Both the position numbers and the translations under genes were made by a program. 64,000 nt of DNA from Xanthostigma xanthostigma (taxonomy: Eukaryota > Arthropoda > Insecta > Raphidioptera > Raphidiidae). The first letter of the stretch is position 1, and every line of letters starts with the position of its first letter. The notes beneath the pieces are model-generated. The model searched no databases. It was not told the origin of the DNA and saw nothing but the letters and a program-made list of their open reading frames with translations. The stretch covers positions 1,364,001 through 1,428,000 of the forward strand of contig OY754465.1 in assembly GCA_963575645.1 (NCBI GenBank), given 5' to 3'. This document shows, one piece after another, positions 34,101 to 38,932 of the stretch.

Positions 34101-36461
34101 TCTTGAATAAAAATGTCGTTTTTTGCAGATAAAAAATAAATTAGCATGATTTTGTGATTATTACGTACAATTAATTTACATTTTATTTGTTCGCAATAAA
34201 CACGGTAACAAATTGCATGATATTCAGGTGACCTTGACCACAAATTTTTATATTTAAAATGTCCTTTGTACAAAATACTAAACGTGATTAAAAATTACAA
34301 TAACTTACCTAATAAGGACTCAAGTAAATTTTGTTATGTAAGATTTGCTTACGGGGTCATTCTAATGCACGAACAGGAAAAAAGGACTTTTTTCAGAAAG
34401 GGTGCAAAGTAGTAGCTTAAAAAACGGCTTTTAAAAATTATCTAACGCACTGAATTCGCTTGGTTCGCTTTCTTAATAAAATAAAAACACACATCACAGA
34501 CACATTGAAAAGTTTCTTAATATGCCTTCAATAAGCATTAGTGGTAACAATTTCAAGCGAAATTTAACTGTTTAAAAAGAGAGTGAACAATAATAACGTA
34601 AGATGTTTTGAGGATACACACTATACCCATCCTCCCACCACATTATGCACGGTACCTACACCATATTTCTATTGCATTATTTTTAAAGACCGTAAATGCC
34701 GAGATTATCGCGGTGTAAATCATTTAAGCGTAATGTTCAATAGGGTGGCTTGAACTTAGTCGTGTAATTATGTTATTTCATTCCATTTAACCATTTTTAC
34801 TTTTTACTACTCTATAAAAAATGACCAATATCCTTACTATACTAGAGAATAGATTTATTACATTTTGAATGGACATCGTAAATTACTAACTTTTCAAGAG
34901 AAAGTTCTGGACTAGGAAAATTAACAAAAAAATAGTACTCTTCTTAAAAATGAACGTTTGTTTCATACTTTAAGTATCCTTATCGCAAAAAATTATTTTC
35001 AAAAAATTTAACATACTTTAAAAAATCATAAAAAAATATGTCGCTTTATAATCACGTTCCCAATCTATATTCAATTATAAATCAATGCAATTATTTTTTT
35101 ATGAGATAATGGTTTATTAGCACCGATTTACAATCGAATGTAGGGTGCCAAGGTAAAAAAATTCTGGTTTTTTTTGAAGTCATTTTAATTTATTTAACAT
35201 TATTTTTATTGCACACATTTTAGTGTTCTTATATTTTATTTATTTATTATTTGATCGCTTAAACTTATAAAGTCGGATAATTCAACTAGTCTAAAATCCT
35301 TCCTTATACAAACCTTAACAGTACGGTAAAAGGGAATTCATATAGGTCCAGTGGTTCCTAAAATAATCGCGTCTATAGATAGATTTGCTAAATTCTGGCT
35401 TACTGTCTATGTTACTCTAGAAAGCTTTTAAACAATAAATTTTTTTTAATCGATCTAGTGGTTTCTGAGAAAATTGCAATGCATAACTGCATATCCGTTT
35501 CTCGACTTTATGACGTCATAAAAGACGCCATTACTATTTTCCATCTATCACACTTCCCGTTATTTTCGACATTCTTAAACTTCCACTTAATTAATAGCAA
35601 TGGGCGAATGAATGAATTTTAGGACATTAGGATAAGGTAGGCAAATTTTGGGCATAAGAGTTTGACAGGTAATCGACCATGGCCTTGAATAAGGAACCAT
35701 CTCGATATTTATCTGGAATTATTGAGGGAAACCACGGAAAACCTCAACAAAATGGCCGGTACAAGAATTACCGTTTCTCGGCGAGAGGCAGCAGGAAAAA
35801 TTCCCAGCCACATCTGCCCCCGCAGGGATTCGAACCCGGTACCTCACCACTACGCCAACCCGCTGGGTTAATCAGTTCAATATAAACTAGTGGCTTATAG
35901 TCTAAAATATTATTTTTATAATTATGAGATAAGATACCTCAAAACTTGAAAACCAAAAAACTGATTTGAGAAATACTTTCAAAAAACCTACTTTTAACGA
36001 GTAACATAAGCTATATATTATTGCACTACGGCAAAATGGGGATGATCAATGAGCGAAAATATCGATTTCTACCCAAACAGAGCCGATCTGAGTTCTGTTA
36101 TTTTGTTAATCCAATTCTCATACACGATTTTATACATTTCAGATGAACTCACCGGATCTACAACATTCGCGAGCAAGTTGGGTTCAACGCGGCCAGCAGC
36201 CATGGCCCTTTCCAGCGTTTTGCACATCTGTTCAGCTGCTTGCCATTCACTTTTCTGGGCCCATGTCATAATCTTCTGCGGCCCAGTCTGCGTGAGACCG
36301 ACGTCGATGAGATTCGTCAAGCTTCCCGTCTCACTGCTGTGTTCCGAAGTCGTCGTTTCTTCTTTGTTTTCTTCGGTTTTACCATCTTTTGGGGGCGACT
36401 TATTGTCTCGGTTGCCGCCACCAGACGGCCCTTTGCCCCGCTTACCACTCGCGTTAGACAT
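1030..36461 (-). CDS. nompC: nompC (TRPN1) mechanosensitive channel, 15 exons, C-terminus off window
   Basis: Ortholog of Drosophila NOMPC, the pore-forming mechanotransduction channel of touch and auditory neurons; its ankyrin repeats form a spring tethered to microtubules. Coding exons in transcription order: 36461-36153, 28938-28837, 19145-19044, 18328-18212, 17520-17217, 15828-15632, 14012-13914, 13788-13695, 11709-11501, 10918-9691, 8598-8399, 5685-4942, 3928-3232, 2215-1992, 1165-1030. All introns are GT/AG and phases join without a frameshift, giving about 1587 residues against 1619 or more in Drosophila. Layout: Gly/Lys/Ser/Thr-rich tail (1-~60), ankyrin array (~104-1170), linker helices (to ~1235), six transmembrane segments (~1249-1535), pore FELLFFAVFGQ (~1476-1486), S6 MLVSVVVLINLLIAMMSDTY, TRP box WKFG (~1549). 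Recognition rests on remembered Drosophila NOMPC, matching almost residue for residue in pore and S6. The 3' exon(s) are missing. Confidence 0.96.
1268..1781. mobile_element. Foldback element (inverted repeat, arms about 245 bp)
   Basis: CAAGTAAGTAGGG at 1268 is mirrored by CCCTACTTACTTG ending at 1781. The arms are nearly identical apart from a short AT-rich difference and meet around 1525. It lies in the nompC intron between exons 14 and 15. Confidence 0.8.
1992..2215 (-). CDS. nompC: nompC exon 14 (pore and S6)
   Basis: 224 nt; with the split codon it encodes 75 residues. It contains pore helix and filter FELLFFAVFGQ, a Pro-rich outer loop (TPDQLTKTPPTPLGPRAPF) and S6 (YMLVSVVVLINLLIAMMSDT). 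Donor CAG|GTAATT. The loop is longer and more Pro-rich than I remember in Drosophila. Confidence 0.95.
2572..3098. mobile_element. hAT-like non-autonomous element, copy 1
   Basis: Ends TAGTGATGTGCCGGATCGTT ... ATATCCGGCACATCACTA. Inside is a hairpin around 2695-2800 (TTGCACATCGA ... TCGATGTGCAA). It is a copy of the element at 57695-58195; its target duplication is not clear. Confidence 0.7.
3232..3928 (-). CDS. nompC: nompC exon 13 (S1 to S5)
   Basis: 697 nt encoding pre-S1 and transmembrane segments S1-S5. Landmarks are EVWKGALGWPAPKILLLFFT (S1), VPIIKFMSYLTSHVFLMLFL (S2), WYSGLLLYELTNPSDTSGLG, and LSFHHLFGPWAIIIGELMVD into S5. Acceptor CAG|GAAG, donor GATG|GTGAGT, phase 1. Confidence 0.95.
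3929..4941. other. nompC intron 12, nothing recognised
   Basis: A 1-kb intron with no clear repeat or coding segment. A plus-strand open frame at 4559-4807 has no recognisable domain. Confidence 0.5.
4942..5685 (-). CDS. nompC: nompC exon 12 (last ankyrin repeats and linker)
   Basis: 248 codons. It starts AYNSLHMACFGGHLSVVGLL and continues through the final repeats (VLLGQGAEINATDRQGFTAL). It then runs into the conserved linker with KEKERAKDLIAAGRQCQTMA and FLDVLIENEQKEVIAHTVVQ, which precedes S1. Acceptor TAG|GCATAC, donor CAG|GTAATC. Confidence 0.95.
5733..6332. mobile_element. hAT-like element with 8-bp target duplication TCTGATAG
   Basis: TCTGATAG occurs immediately before (5725-5732) and after (6333-6340) the element. 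Termini TAGGGTTGGG... and ...CTCATCTCTA are imperfect inverted repeats. It includes the perfect hairpin at 6023-6097. Confidence 0.72.
6023..6097. repeat. Perfect 37-bp hairpin
   Basis: AGAAAGCATATTACAATATG... is followed by its exact reverse complement around one central base (6060). It lies inside the hAT-like element. Confidence 0.9.
6341..7210. other. Intron stretch, nothing recognised
   Basis: AT-rich. One open plus frame (6506-6793) has no recognisable features. Confidence 0.5.
7239..7463. mobile_element. Family E foldback, no cargo
   Basis: Arms begin GTTGGAAGATTAAAAAGGAA and mirror at 7463. The centre has a tandem duplication of the ATTGCATTTTATTAGACAAT hairpin. Its termini match the GIY-YIG-bearing unit at 41731-42902. 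Confidence 0.75.
8218..8269. repeat. Palindrome with family PLE terminal motif
   Basis: TAAAATTATCGACCAATT ... AATTGGTCGATAATTTTA. The same motif (TTGGTCGATAATTTTATTTA) recurs near the hammerhead-like repeats at 23.2, 23.8 and 24.7 kb. Confidence 0.7.
8399..8598 (-). CDS. nompC: nompC exon 11 (ankyrin repeats)
   Basis: 200 nt, acceptor GCAG|ATACT and donor AAT|GTAAAA. It encodes GTVKSLPPHGASLVSSLGNE and then SGLTPLHLASYSGYENVTRL, including the Drosophila-like insertion between two repeats. Confidence 0.93.
9033..9394 (+). repeat. Family B repeat, copy B1
   Basis: A ~365-bp unit starting AAAGTGAAACTTT and ending with a small hairpin (GTGGTTTCTTAAAACCAC), ACAACTG and a T-tract. Near the 3' end AATAAAAGTTTCACTT mirrors the start. 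Contains a 66-codon Arg-rich open frame. Confidence 0.85.
9691..10918 (-). CDS. nompC: nompC exon 10 (large ankyrin exon, about 12 repeats)
   Basis: The largest exon (1228 nt, 409 codons + 1). It carries about a dozen tandem ankyrin repeats with the TPLHLAA signature, for example GRSALHLAAERGFQNVCDAL and KSGFTAVHLAAQNGHWQVLE. The donor is GTTG|GTTTGT (phase 1). It joins exon 11 to read GQVDTARELL, parallel to Drosophila GQADTVRELL. Plus-strand ORFs at 9825-10174 are shadows. Confidence 0.95.
10990..11443 (+). repeat. RTE-like LINE/SINE 3' fragment
   Basis: Starts ACTAGCTGATACCCGCGG and includes AATCCGTTCAGCGGTTTAGG and AACAAACAAACTCACATTCG, ending TTATAGTATTAGATA. This layout is typical of 3' ends of RTE-type elements in arthropods. 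Confidence 0.65.
11501..11709 (-). CDS. nompC: nompC exon 9 (ankyrin repeats)
   Basis: 209 nt, acceptor TAG|CCGGA and donor CAG|GTGGGT. It encodes RETPLHIASRVRNGDKCALM and NTPVHIAAEHGNLMTLLLLL, two ankyrin repeats. The reading frame continues in phase with exon 10 (NGETALHLACANCRL). Confidence 0.93.
11754..12129. mobile_element. Family D MITE, copy D1
   Basis: Inverted ends CGTTGGTTCTGTAATACCTC / ...TTGCAGAACCAACG, ~375 bp. It is about 97% identical by eye to D2 at 39119-39492. Confidence 0.8.
12224..12556 (-). pseudogene. LINE ORF2 3' end (I/Jockey-type), with short tandem tail
   Basis: Minus-strand translation gives KTELRIISGLFSGHCPLRCH then LNKIGVTYT, matching the (L)TGHCPLRxHL motif after the RNase H/RT region of I- and Jockey-clade LINEs. 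In-frame stops follow. The 3' end carries a short (TAATC)n tail at 12224-12243, as expected for these LINEs. Confidence 0.6.
12631..13226. mobile_element. Penelope-like inverted repeat with hammerhead-like motifs
   Basis: Arms (AAAATTATAGAATAGTTACT ... and its mirror) of ~200-250 bp. Each arm contains CTGA(A/G)GA...CGAAACGTTGG (12785-12826 minus; 12996-13036 plus) and CTGAAGATGAGA...CTCCCGAAATG (12676-12712 minus; 13145-13178 plus). It lies in the nompC intron between exons 8 and 9. Confidence 0.65.
13695..13788 (-). CDS. nompC: nompC exon 8 (single ankyrin repeat)
   Basis: 94 nt, acceptor TAG|GAC and donor ACAG|GTGAAT, phase 1. It encodes DNYTALHIAVEAAKAMVVET followed by LLGHGAKV, a single repeat. 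A plus-strand ORF at 13666-13851 is its shadow. Confidence 0.93.
13914..14012 (-). CDS. nompC: nompC exon 7 (single ankyrin repeat)
   Basis: A 33-codon exon, acceptor CAG|TTTGG and donor AAC|GTAAGT, phase 0. The product begins FGIRSIHTAAKNGHVGIINA and ends VDVTTN, matching Drosophila GARSIHTAAAYGH...VDVTTN. Confidence 0.93.
14153..14761. mobile_element. hAT-like element with internal tandem repeats
   Basis: Termini CAGTGGTGTTGTGC / GACAACACCACTG. Flanks ACCCTAGA and ACCCAAGA fit an 8-bp target duplication with one mismatch. Subterminal CCGGAACG blocks are inverted. It lies in the nompC intron upstream of exon 7. Confidence 0.75.
14262..14660 (+). repeat. Minisatellite, unit 124-126 bp, about 3.1 copies
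   Basis: TGTTTGGAATTTTTCTATTT recurs at 14275, 14401, 14525 and 14651 with nearly identical sequence between. The array lies inside the hAT-like element. Confidence 0.88.
14790..14895 (-). repeat. RTE-like repeat fragment
   Basis: Contains CAAATCCGTTCAGTCGTTCTG and, further on, ACTAGTGGCCCAGTCCGGCTTCGCCC, pieces typical of RTE-type 3'/5' ends. Confidence 0.45.
15172..15592 (-). mobile_element. Family F MITE, copy F1
   Basis: Ends TGCTGCACACGAGGCTAGAA and ATCTAGCCTCGTGTGAA, inverted. Same family as 54122-54557, in the opposite orientation. Confidence 0.75.
15632..15828 (-). CDS. nompC: nompC exon 6 (ankyrin repeats)
   Basis: 197 nt, acceptor TAG|AACGT, donor AAG|GTTAAA. It encodes ERTAMYLAAANGHANIIEIL, then KDGSTLIHIASAHGHADCAL and ends LHMPNK: two ankyrin repeats almost identical to Drosophila. 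Confidence 0.94.
15899..16262 (+). repeat. Family B repeat, copy B2
   Basis: Near-identical to B1, B3 and B4 through the whole unit, ending ACAACTGTTTTTT. Confidence 0.85.
16566..16772 (+). repeat. Tandem duplication, unit about 108 bp
   Basis: Two copies of a unit containing CCGAGTCTTTTAATTTAAAA and GGCTAAGGTGTTTTAGACTT. Confidence 0.8.
16980..17100 (+). repeat. Penelope-like repeat fragment with hammerhead-like motif
   Basis: Matches the ends of the 12631-13226 unit. CTGAAGATGAGAGCATAGCT then CCCGAAATG lies at 17040-17072. Confidence 0.55.
17217..17520 (-). CDS. nompC: nompC exon 5 (ankyrin repeats)
   Basis: Encodes about 101 residues beginning NGKIPLLIAVESGNQSMTKE and including NGDTALHLAAKRKDVDLV, about three ankyrin repeats. 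Acceptor AAG|AAC; donor CAAG|GTACTT, phase 1. The split codon completes as Glu with exon 6. Confidence 0.94.
17755..17862. repeat. Fragment of the TTAA-flanked family
   Basis: TTATTCTTGACAATTTTAAC and TTTAATTTTAATTGTTATTA match the interior of the elements at 29001-29701 and 31761-32460. Confidence 0.6.
17871..18095 (+). repeat. Tandem repeat, three copies
   Basis: CGAGTTTAACATTTTTTACC recurs three times (near 17871, 17959, 18055), with CTTACGAATTTTCGATCAGG between. The unit is roughly 90 bp with internal variation. Confidence 0.85.
18212..18328 (-). CDS. nompC: nompC exon 4 (ankyrin repeat)
   Basis: A 39-codon exon between acceptor CAG|TCG and donor GTA|GTATGT. The product contains ETAIHMVASRSTAIATSVMK and ends VKPDV, joining NGKIPLL of exon 5. 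A second GT lies 3 bases upstream (GAT|GTAGTA), but GTATGT is the better donor and gives the same length as Drosophila. Confidence 0.9.
18455..18775. repeat. Inverted-repeat element
   Basis: CCACGGATCTAAAAGGTTCG near 18467 is mirrored, imperfectly, by CCGAGCCTTTTAGATTCGTGG near 18741. It lies in the nompC intron upstream of exon 4. A plus-strand ORF at 18584-18925 starts within it; no domain was recognised. Confidence 0.5.
19044..19145 (-). CDS. nompC: nompC exon 3 (ankyrin repeat)
   Basis: A 34-codon exon, acceptor TAG|GAT and donor GGC|GTAAGT, phase 0 on both sides. It encodes a repeat containing AAMHSREDVVKLLLSKRKVD, nearly identical to Drosophila NOMPC at this place. One exon corresponds to one ankyrin repeat. 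Confidence 0.93.
19432..19753 (+). repeat. Family G (RTE-like SINE), copy G1
   Basis: Starts GACTAGCGGTCCCGCCCAG, contains GATGATCGGAGTTACCGTTC and TATATAGCCTATAGCCTTCC, and ends CTTCAGCTTTATATATTAGT. Confidence 0.75.
19754..20377 (+). repeat. Family G composite copy G2 with tRNA-Lys-like segment
   Basis: Directly follows G1 and starts ACTAGCGGTCCCGTCCGG. At 20034-20106, minus strand, it contains a tRNA-Lys-like sequence (CGGTAGAGCA box A region, GGGTTCGAGCCC box B, 3' end CGTTGGGCG). The anticodon arm is not a good stem and reads GTC where Lys has CTT, so it is a derived sequence rather than a gene. Confidence 0.65.
20380..22490. other. nompC intron 2, mostly unassigned
   Basis: Holds the transposase scrap at 21517-21648 and a short direct repeat (GTTGAGAGGGAGATATAAGT at about 21162 and 21225). 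Nothing else was recognised. Confidence 0.5.
21517..21648 (+). pseudogene. Transposase remnant (mariner-like, FLNEMFPNRW motif)
   Basis: A 43-codon frame reading SPIRVEPKDIGSLIYQRAYV then PVRQFLNEMFPNRWS and a stop. The FLNE.FPNRW block resembles the region before the second catalytic Asp in mariner-superfamily transposases common in insects. Nothing recognisable flanks it. Confidence 0.4.
22497..23190. mobile_element. Mariner-like MITE with transposase C-terminal remnant, copy 1
   Basis: Ends near ATGATTTTTAAGTTGATTCT and GAAGAATCAATTTAATAATC, inverted. The interior on the minus strand, by comparison with the copy at 50243-50735, derives from a transposase C-terminus. An inner piece is duplicated in inverse (22622 and 23040). 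Confidence 0.55.
23800..24735. mobile_element. Penelope-like inverted repeat split by family A
   Basis: Arms at 23855-24062 mirror each other (TAACGTTTCGATCCGGATTTGG ... and its reverse). Each carries a hammerhead-like motif: 23857-23886 minus and 24027-24060 plus (CTGAAGAAGGTCCAAATCC then GGATCGAAACGTT). The outer end GTTAATATATTGTCTGAAAA is at 24660, displaced by insertion of A2. Confidence 0.65.
24078..24652 (+). mobile_element. Family A element, copy A2 (nested)
   Basis: Starts TGACGTGATAACGTCTTATA and ends TTTACAGACAACCAA, with T-tracts on both sides. It interrupts the Penelope-like repeat; the unoccupied equivalent is present at 23816-23850. Confidence 0.85.
25680..25812 (+). repeat. 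RTE-like 3' fragment
   Basis: Contains TTAAAATCGGTTCAGTGGTT and CGGAGATTAGTGCGGCC, a common RTE-type tail. Confidence 0.45.
25811..26303. mobile_element. TIR element
   Basis: TGTTACGGTCAATGACCGAAA...AAACTAGTT at the left is mirrored by AACTAGTTTTACGC...TCGGTCATTGACCG and GACTGTAACA at the right. Confidence 0.65.
26937..27082. repeat. Inverted repeat, short foldback
   Basis: GTTCCAAGCAG...AGAACGGTAACAGAACCGT and its mirror, with GTCTTGCGCACTAGCT internal arms. Confidence 0.75.
27121..27462 (-). repeat. Family G, copy G3
   Basis: Reverse copy from ACTAATATATAAAGCTGAAG to GGGCGGGACCGCTAGTA. Confidence 0.75.
27981..28415. mobile_element. Palindromic LTR-like unit with tRNA-Lys primer-binding site
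   Basis: Left arm TGTAACACCACGTCC...GTTAAAAAC, then TGGCGCCCAACGTG (28134-28147), then the mirror of the arm ending in GACGTGATATTACA. TGGCGCCCAACGTG matches the 3' end of tRNA-Lys, the standard primer for several LTR retroelements. Confidence 0.55.
28837..28938 (-). CDS. nompC: nompC exon 2 (first ankyrin repeat)
   Basis: A 34-codon exon with acceptor CAG at 28941-28939 and donor AAG|GTAAAG, phase 0 on both sides. It encodes NNGMSPLMYAVKDNRISLID and the rest of one ankyrin repeat, matching the GMTPLMYATKDN repeat of Drosophila. It is too short to stand out as an ORF and was found by reading the minus strand between flanking exons. Confidence 0.92.
29001..29701 (+). mobile_element. TTAA-flanked (piggyBac-like) MITE, copy 1
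   Basis: Flanked by TTAA at 28997-29000 and 29702-29705. Ends GGAGGTTGAGGCGTTA and TAACGCACCAACCTCC are inverted; 701 bp. Confidence 0.7.
30130..30395 (+). repeat. tRNA-derived SINE, 5'-truncated copy
   Basis: Matches the 3' half of the SINE at 37191-37611 (ATTACTTGTCAAACTCCTGT ... AAACGCATTATTATTATTTA). Confidence 0.7.
30551..30905. repeat. Foldback with three tandem end motifs
   Basis: Arms 30551-30660 and 30689-30797 mirror each other around a GC-rich core (AAGCGTGGGGCGCT / AGCGCCCCACGCTT). The motif TTTTTAGTTCGATATAAAGC is repeated with variation at about 30768, 30825 and 30885. Confidence 0.8.
30937..31030 (-). repeat. tRNA-Leu/Ser-like sequence, derived
   Basis: The reverse strand shows TTGACCGAGCGGTCTAAGGC (box A type) and GTGGGTTCTAATCCC (box B). 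The acceptor ends (GCAATCG and CACGGCG) do not pair and the anticodon arm is not formed, so this looks like a SINE head or tRNA pseudogene. Confidence 0.5.
31098..31135 (+). repeat. (CATA)n microsatellite
   Basis: Uninterrupted ACATACATACATACATACAT run. Confidence 0.9.
31761..32460 (-). mobile_element. TTAA-flanked (piggyBac-like) MITE, copy 2
   Basis: Flanked by TTAA at 31757-31760 and 32461-32464; 700 bp. It is the reverse complement of copy 1 at 29001-29701, so the two copies face each other 2.06 kb apart. Confidence 0.7.
32541..33060. repeat. Foldback element
   Basis: Arms such as TAGATATAGGGATATC / GATATCCCTATATCTA and CTCATAGCCTAAAAACC / GGTTTTTAGGCTATG mirror across about 520 bp. Confidence 0.7.
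33061..35470. other. nompC intron 1, unassigned AT-rich stretch
   Basis: No coding segment, tandem array or familiar terminus was seen in this 2.4 kb. Confidence 0.5.
35475..35868 (-). repeat. tRNA-derived SINE, reverse copy
   Basis: Box B GGATTCGAACCCGG (reverse) near 35826 and the SINE body match 37191-37611 in reverse orientation. Confidence 0.75.
36153..36461 (-). CDS. nompC: nompC exon 1 (start codon, N-terminal tail)
   Basis: Encodes residues 1-103. The ATG is at 36461-36459, followed by a Gly/Lys/Ser-rich low-complexity tail and then the segment IMTWAQKSEWQAAEQMCKTL, which aligns with the first conserved helix region of Drosophila NOMPC (LAMKSEW). The donor CCG|GTGAGT ends the exon at 36153 in phase 0. 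The open frame continues into the intron to 36069, but that part has no homology. A long plus-strand ORF over the same bases is a shadow. Confidence 0.92.
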
Positions 36462-36823
36462 TGTTGATATTTATTTAAAATAAAAAAAAACAATTAACTT
36501 TGTATCATTGCAAAACTTCAGCCGTGCTGAAAACAAAACATTAATTTATCACAACTATTTTCACTTAAATAATATTCCATGAAAATTTAAACTGCGTGTA
36601 CATAATTGTTAAATTTTTTTATAAAACAGGATAAGTTTCTGTAAACTTTTTAATTGTTACTGCAGTGGTTTGTTCATGTTGCTTTTACAAAGCTTAAACG
36701 TCGACTGTTTAGTTCCCGATTTGCATAAGCTTATAACATCATGTTGCTTGCTTACCCTTTTATCTGAATGAGATCAGAGATCAGAGCTGTATTCAGTTGA
36801 GCTTATTGTGTTCGTAACTTAAG

Positions 36824-37035
36824 GCCGCTGCACACGAGGCTGGATTTACCGCTAGATTCCTTGCTAGATTTGACAACTAGTTTTCTAGCGCTGTTTTTCT
36901 TTTGTGCCCGCTTCACACGAGGCGTCTTTTCAAGCTTGTTTTGTGGATGGATCTGATGCGCGTGCAGTTACAGTTCAAATATAGAGCGAAACATGTCTGT
37001 TGTCTGACTCTGAGCAGAATGACGCCATGTTGGAA
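36824..37035 (+). mobile_element. Family F MITE, partial copy F2
   Basis: Begins GGCCGCTGCACACGAGGCTGG and matches the left half of F3, stopping after GACGCCATGTTGG. Confidence 0.7.
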
Positions 37036-37111
37036 ACTAAAAAACTTACACATTTTTATTTAATATTATACTAATTACTAATCATTTATATATTTTTTAT
37101 CTTTTGTTGTT

Positions 37112-37190
37112 CTGAAGAAGGTCCAAATCCGGATCGAAACGTTAATTAGTTGAATTATAATTAATTTGTTAATATATTGTCTGAAAAATA
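37112..37190 (+). repeat. Penelope-like repeat fragment with hammerhead-like motif
   Basis: CTGAAGAAGGTCCAAATCC then GGATCGAAACGTTAAT, followed by GTTAATATATTGTCTGAAAA. It is interrupted by a SINE at 37191 and resumes at 37612. Confidence 0.6.
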
Positions 37191-37611
37191 CCGAGTGGGG
37201 TGGCGTAGCGGTGAGAGCACTAGACTCGCATTCGGGAGGTACAGGGTTCGAATCCCGGCGGGCGCAGATGTGGCTGGGACTTTTTCCTGCTGCCTCTCGC
37301 CTAGAAACGGTAATTCCTGTACCGGCCATCTTGTTGAGGTTTTCCATGGTTTCCCTTCAACAATTCCAGATAAATATCGAGATGGTTCCTTATTCAAGGC
37401 CATGGCCGATTACCTGTCAAACTCCTATGCTCAAAATTTGCCTACCTTATCCTAATTTCCCAAAAATGTGTTCATTCGCCCATTGCTATTAATTAAGATA
37501 AAGTTTAGAAATGTAGAAAATAACGGGAAGTGTGATAGATGGAAAATAGTAATGGTGCGAATGACGTCTGACATAAAGTCGAGAAACGGATGTTAAACGC
37601 ATTATTATTAT
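37191..37611 (+). repeat. tRNA-derived SINE with 18-bp target duplication
   Basis: Box A TGGCGTAGCGGTGAGAGCAC and box B GGGTTCGAATCCC near the 5' end, with an (ATT)n tail. TATATTGTCTGAAAAATA flanks it at 37173-37190 and 37612-37629. ORFs inside are non-genic. Confidence 0.88.
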
Positions 37612-38000
37612 TATATTGTCTGAAAAATAAGTGTTTTATATATTATGGTTGTGCCAACCAAACGCTTTTTGTTTATTCTTAAACAAAAAAACAATACTTG
37701 TTCAGTAAACTTAATAAATAAATCTTCTTTATACTTAAAAACTCAGTTACCATTACACTATCTTAATAGGAATTTTTAATGTTTCCTACGTTGTAAACTA
37801 TCCAACTACTACCCTCGTTTTCACCTTGGCAATCAAGATTGAAGATAACTACAGCTGACAGCGTTGAAAATGAGGAAAACTTCACTTAATTTAACTGTAA
37901 TTATTTACATATAAACTCTTGATTCTATGTACCTAATGCAAACAAATTGATAATAAATATACTTATCCTTATTTGCAGAGATTATTGTCAAAACAAAAAA

Positions 38001-38240
38001 TTGGTTGTCTGTAAAGTCGGTTTACGGACGATAGTTTTACGTCATAACGTCATAAAGAAACATTGATGAACTCTCTGACGTCACGCGAAAAGAGAGAGAA
38101 ATGCGTTCAAGCCGACGCTTGGGCCGATCGTGCCTCTCTATCGCTTATACCGCGCTCTCGCTTGCACGCTCAGGCGAAACGTGACACTTTTTCGTGCGTG
38201 CAGCCGGTGTTTCATCAATTTATAAGACGTTATCACGTCA
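38001..38240 (-). mobile_element. Family A element, copy A3
   Basis: TTGGTTGTCTGTAAAGTCGG ... TATAAGACGTTATCACGTCA; short 240-bp variant preceded by an A-tract on this strand (T-tract on the element strand). Confidence 0.85.
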
Positions 38241-38245
38241 AAATA

Positions 38246-38446
38246 TTTTTAACAAAAAAATTGAACCGACTTCAAAAAAGGCACTAAAAAGGAAAAAATA
38301 ATTGCGTATTGAAATGTTTTGGAGTCGGTGACAGCCAAAATGAAATCTATTCCGAGAACTACACCGACTCCAAAACATTTCAATACGCAATTATTTTTTA
38401 CTTTTTAGTGCCTTTTTTGAAGTCGGTTCAATTTTTTTGTTACAAA
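38246..38446. repeat. Palindromic element, about 200 bp
   Basis: TTGAACCGACTTCAAAAAAG ... and its mirror CTTTTTTGAAGTCGGTTCAA, with CACCGACTCCAAAACATTTC inner arms. Confidence 0.85.
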
Positions 38447-38487
38447 TATTTTATTTTTCTCTTTTTAGTGTTAATCTAACACTAAAA

Positions 38488-38590
38488 AAAAAAAAACTCC
38501 CAGTCACATCTGCCTCTGCCGGGATTCGAACTCGGTACCTCCCGAATGCGAGTCTAGTGCTCTCATCGCTACGCCACCCCGCTCGGTGTA
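38488..38590 (-). repeat. tRNA-derived SINE head fragment
   Basis: Reverse copy of the SINE 5' part (GGGATTCGAACTCGGTACCT ... GCTACGCCACCCCGCTCGG). Confidence 0.7.
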
Positions 38591-38932
38591 GAATTTTAAA
38601 CCGATCCTTCTCAAAAAATAATTAATTGAAATTATATATTTTTTTTAATTGTGTATGTATTTAGCATTGCACAATTTTCACTTCGAAACAATAATTTTCT
38701 ATACACCTTTTGATCAAAAGTTTACTTCAAAAGCGAACTTTTTCTTTGTAGATAAATCATTTGTTTTTCTGTGTTACAATCTAATGTTCTACATGAGAGG
38801 AAATTTACATAAATGAAGGCCTGTAATTCTTAAAGCATCCCATTTACAAAAAATAAACAAGAAAGATTTTTTGTAGATTATAAATTTTCCTACAAAATAT
38901 GTGTTCAATTTTTTTTATAATTTTTTTTCTAG

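Noticed and set aside
36049-36483. 144-codon plus-strand ORF over nompC exon 1
   Set aside because: Exact antisense of the N-terminal exon, whose minus-strand product matches NOMPC.
37161-37492. Four overlapping ORFs of 80-108 codons on both strands
   Set aside because: All lie in a tRNA-derived SINE with a defined target duplication.
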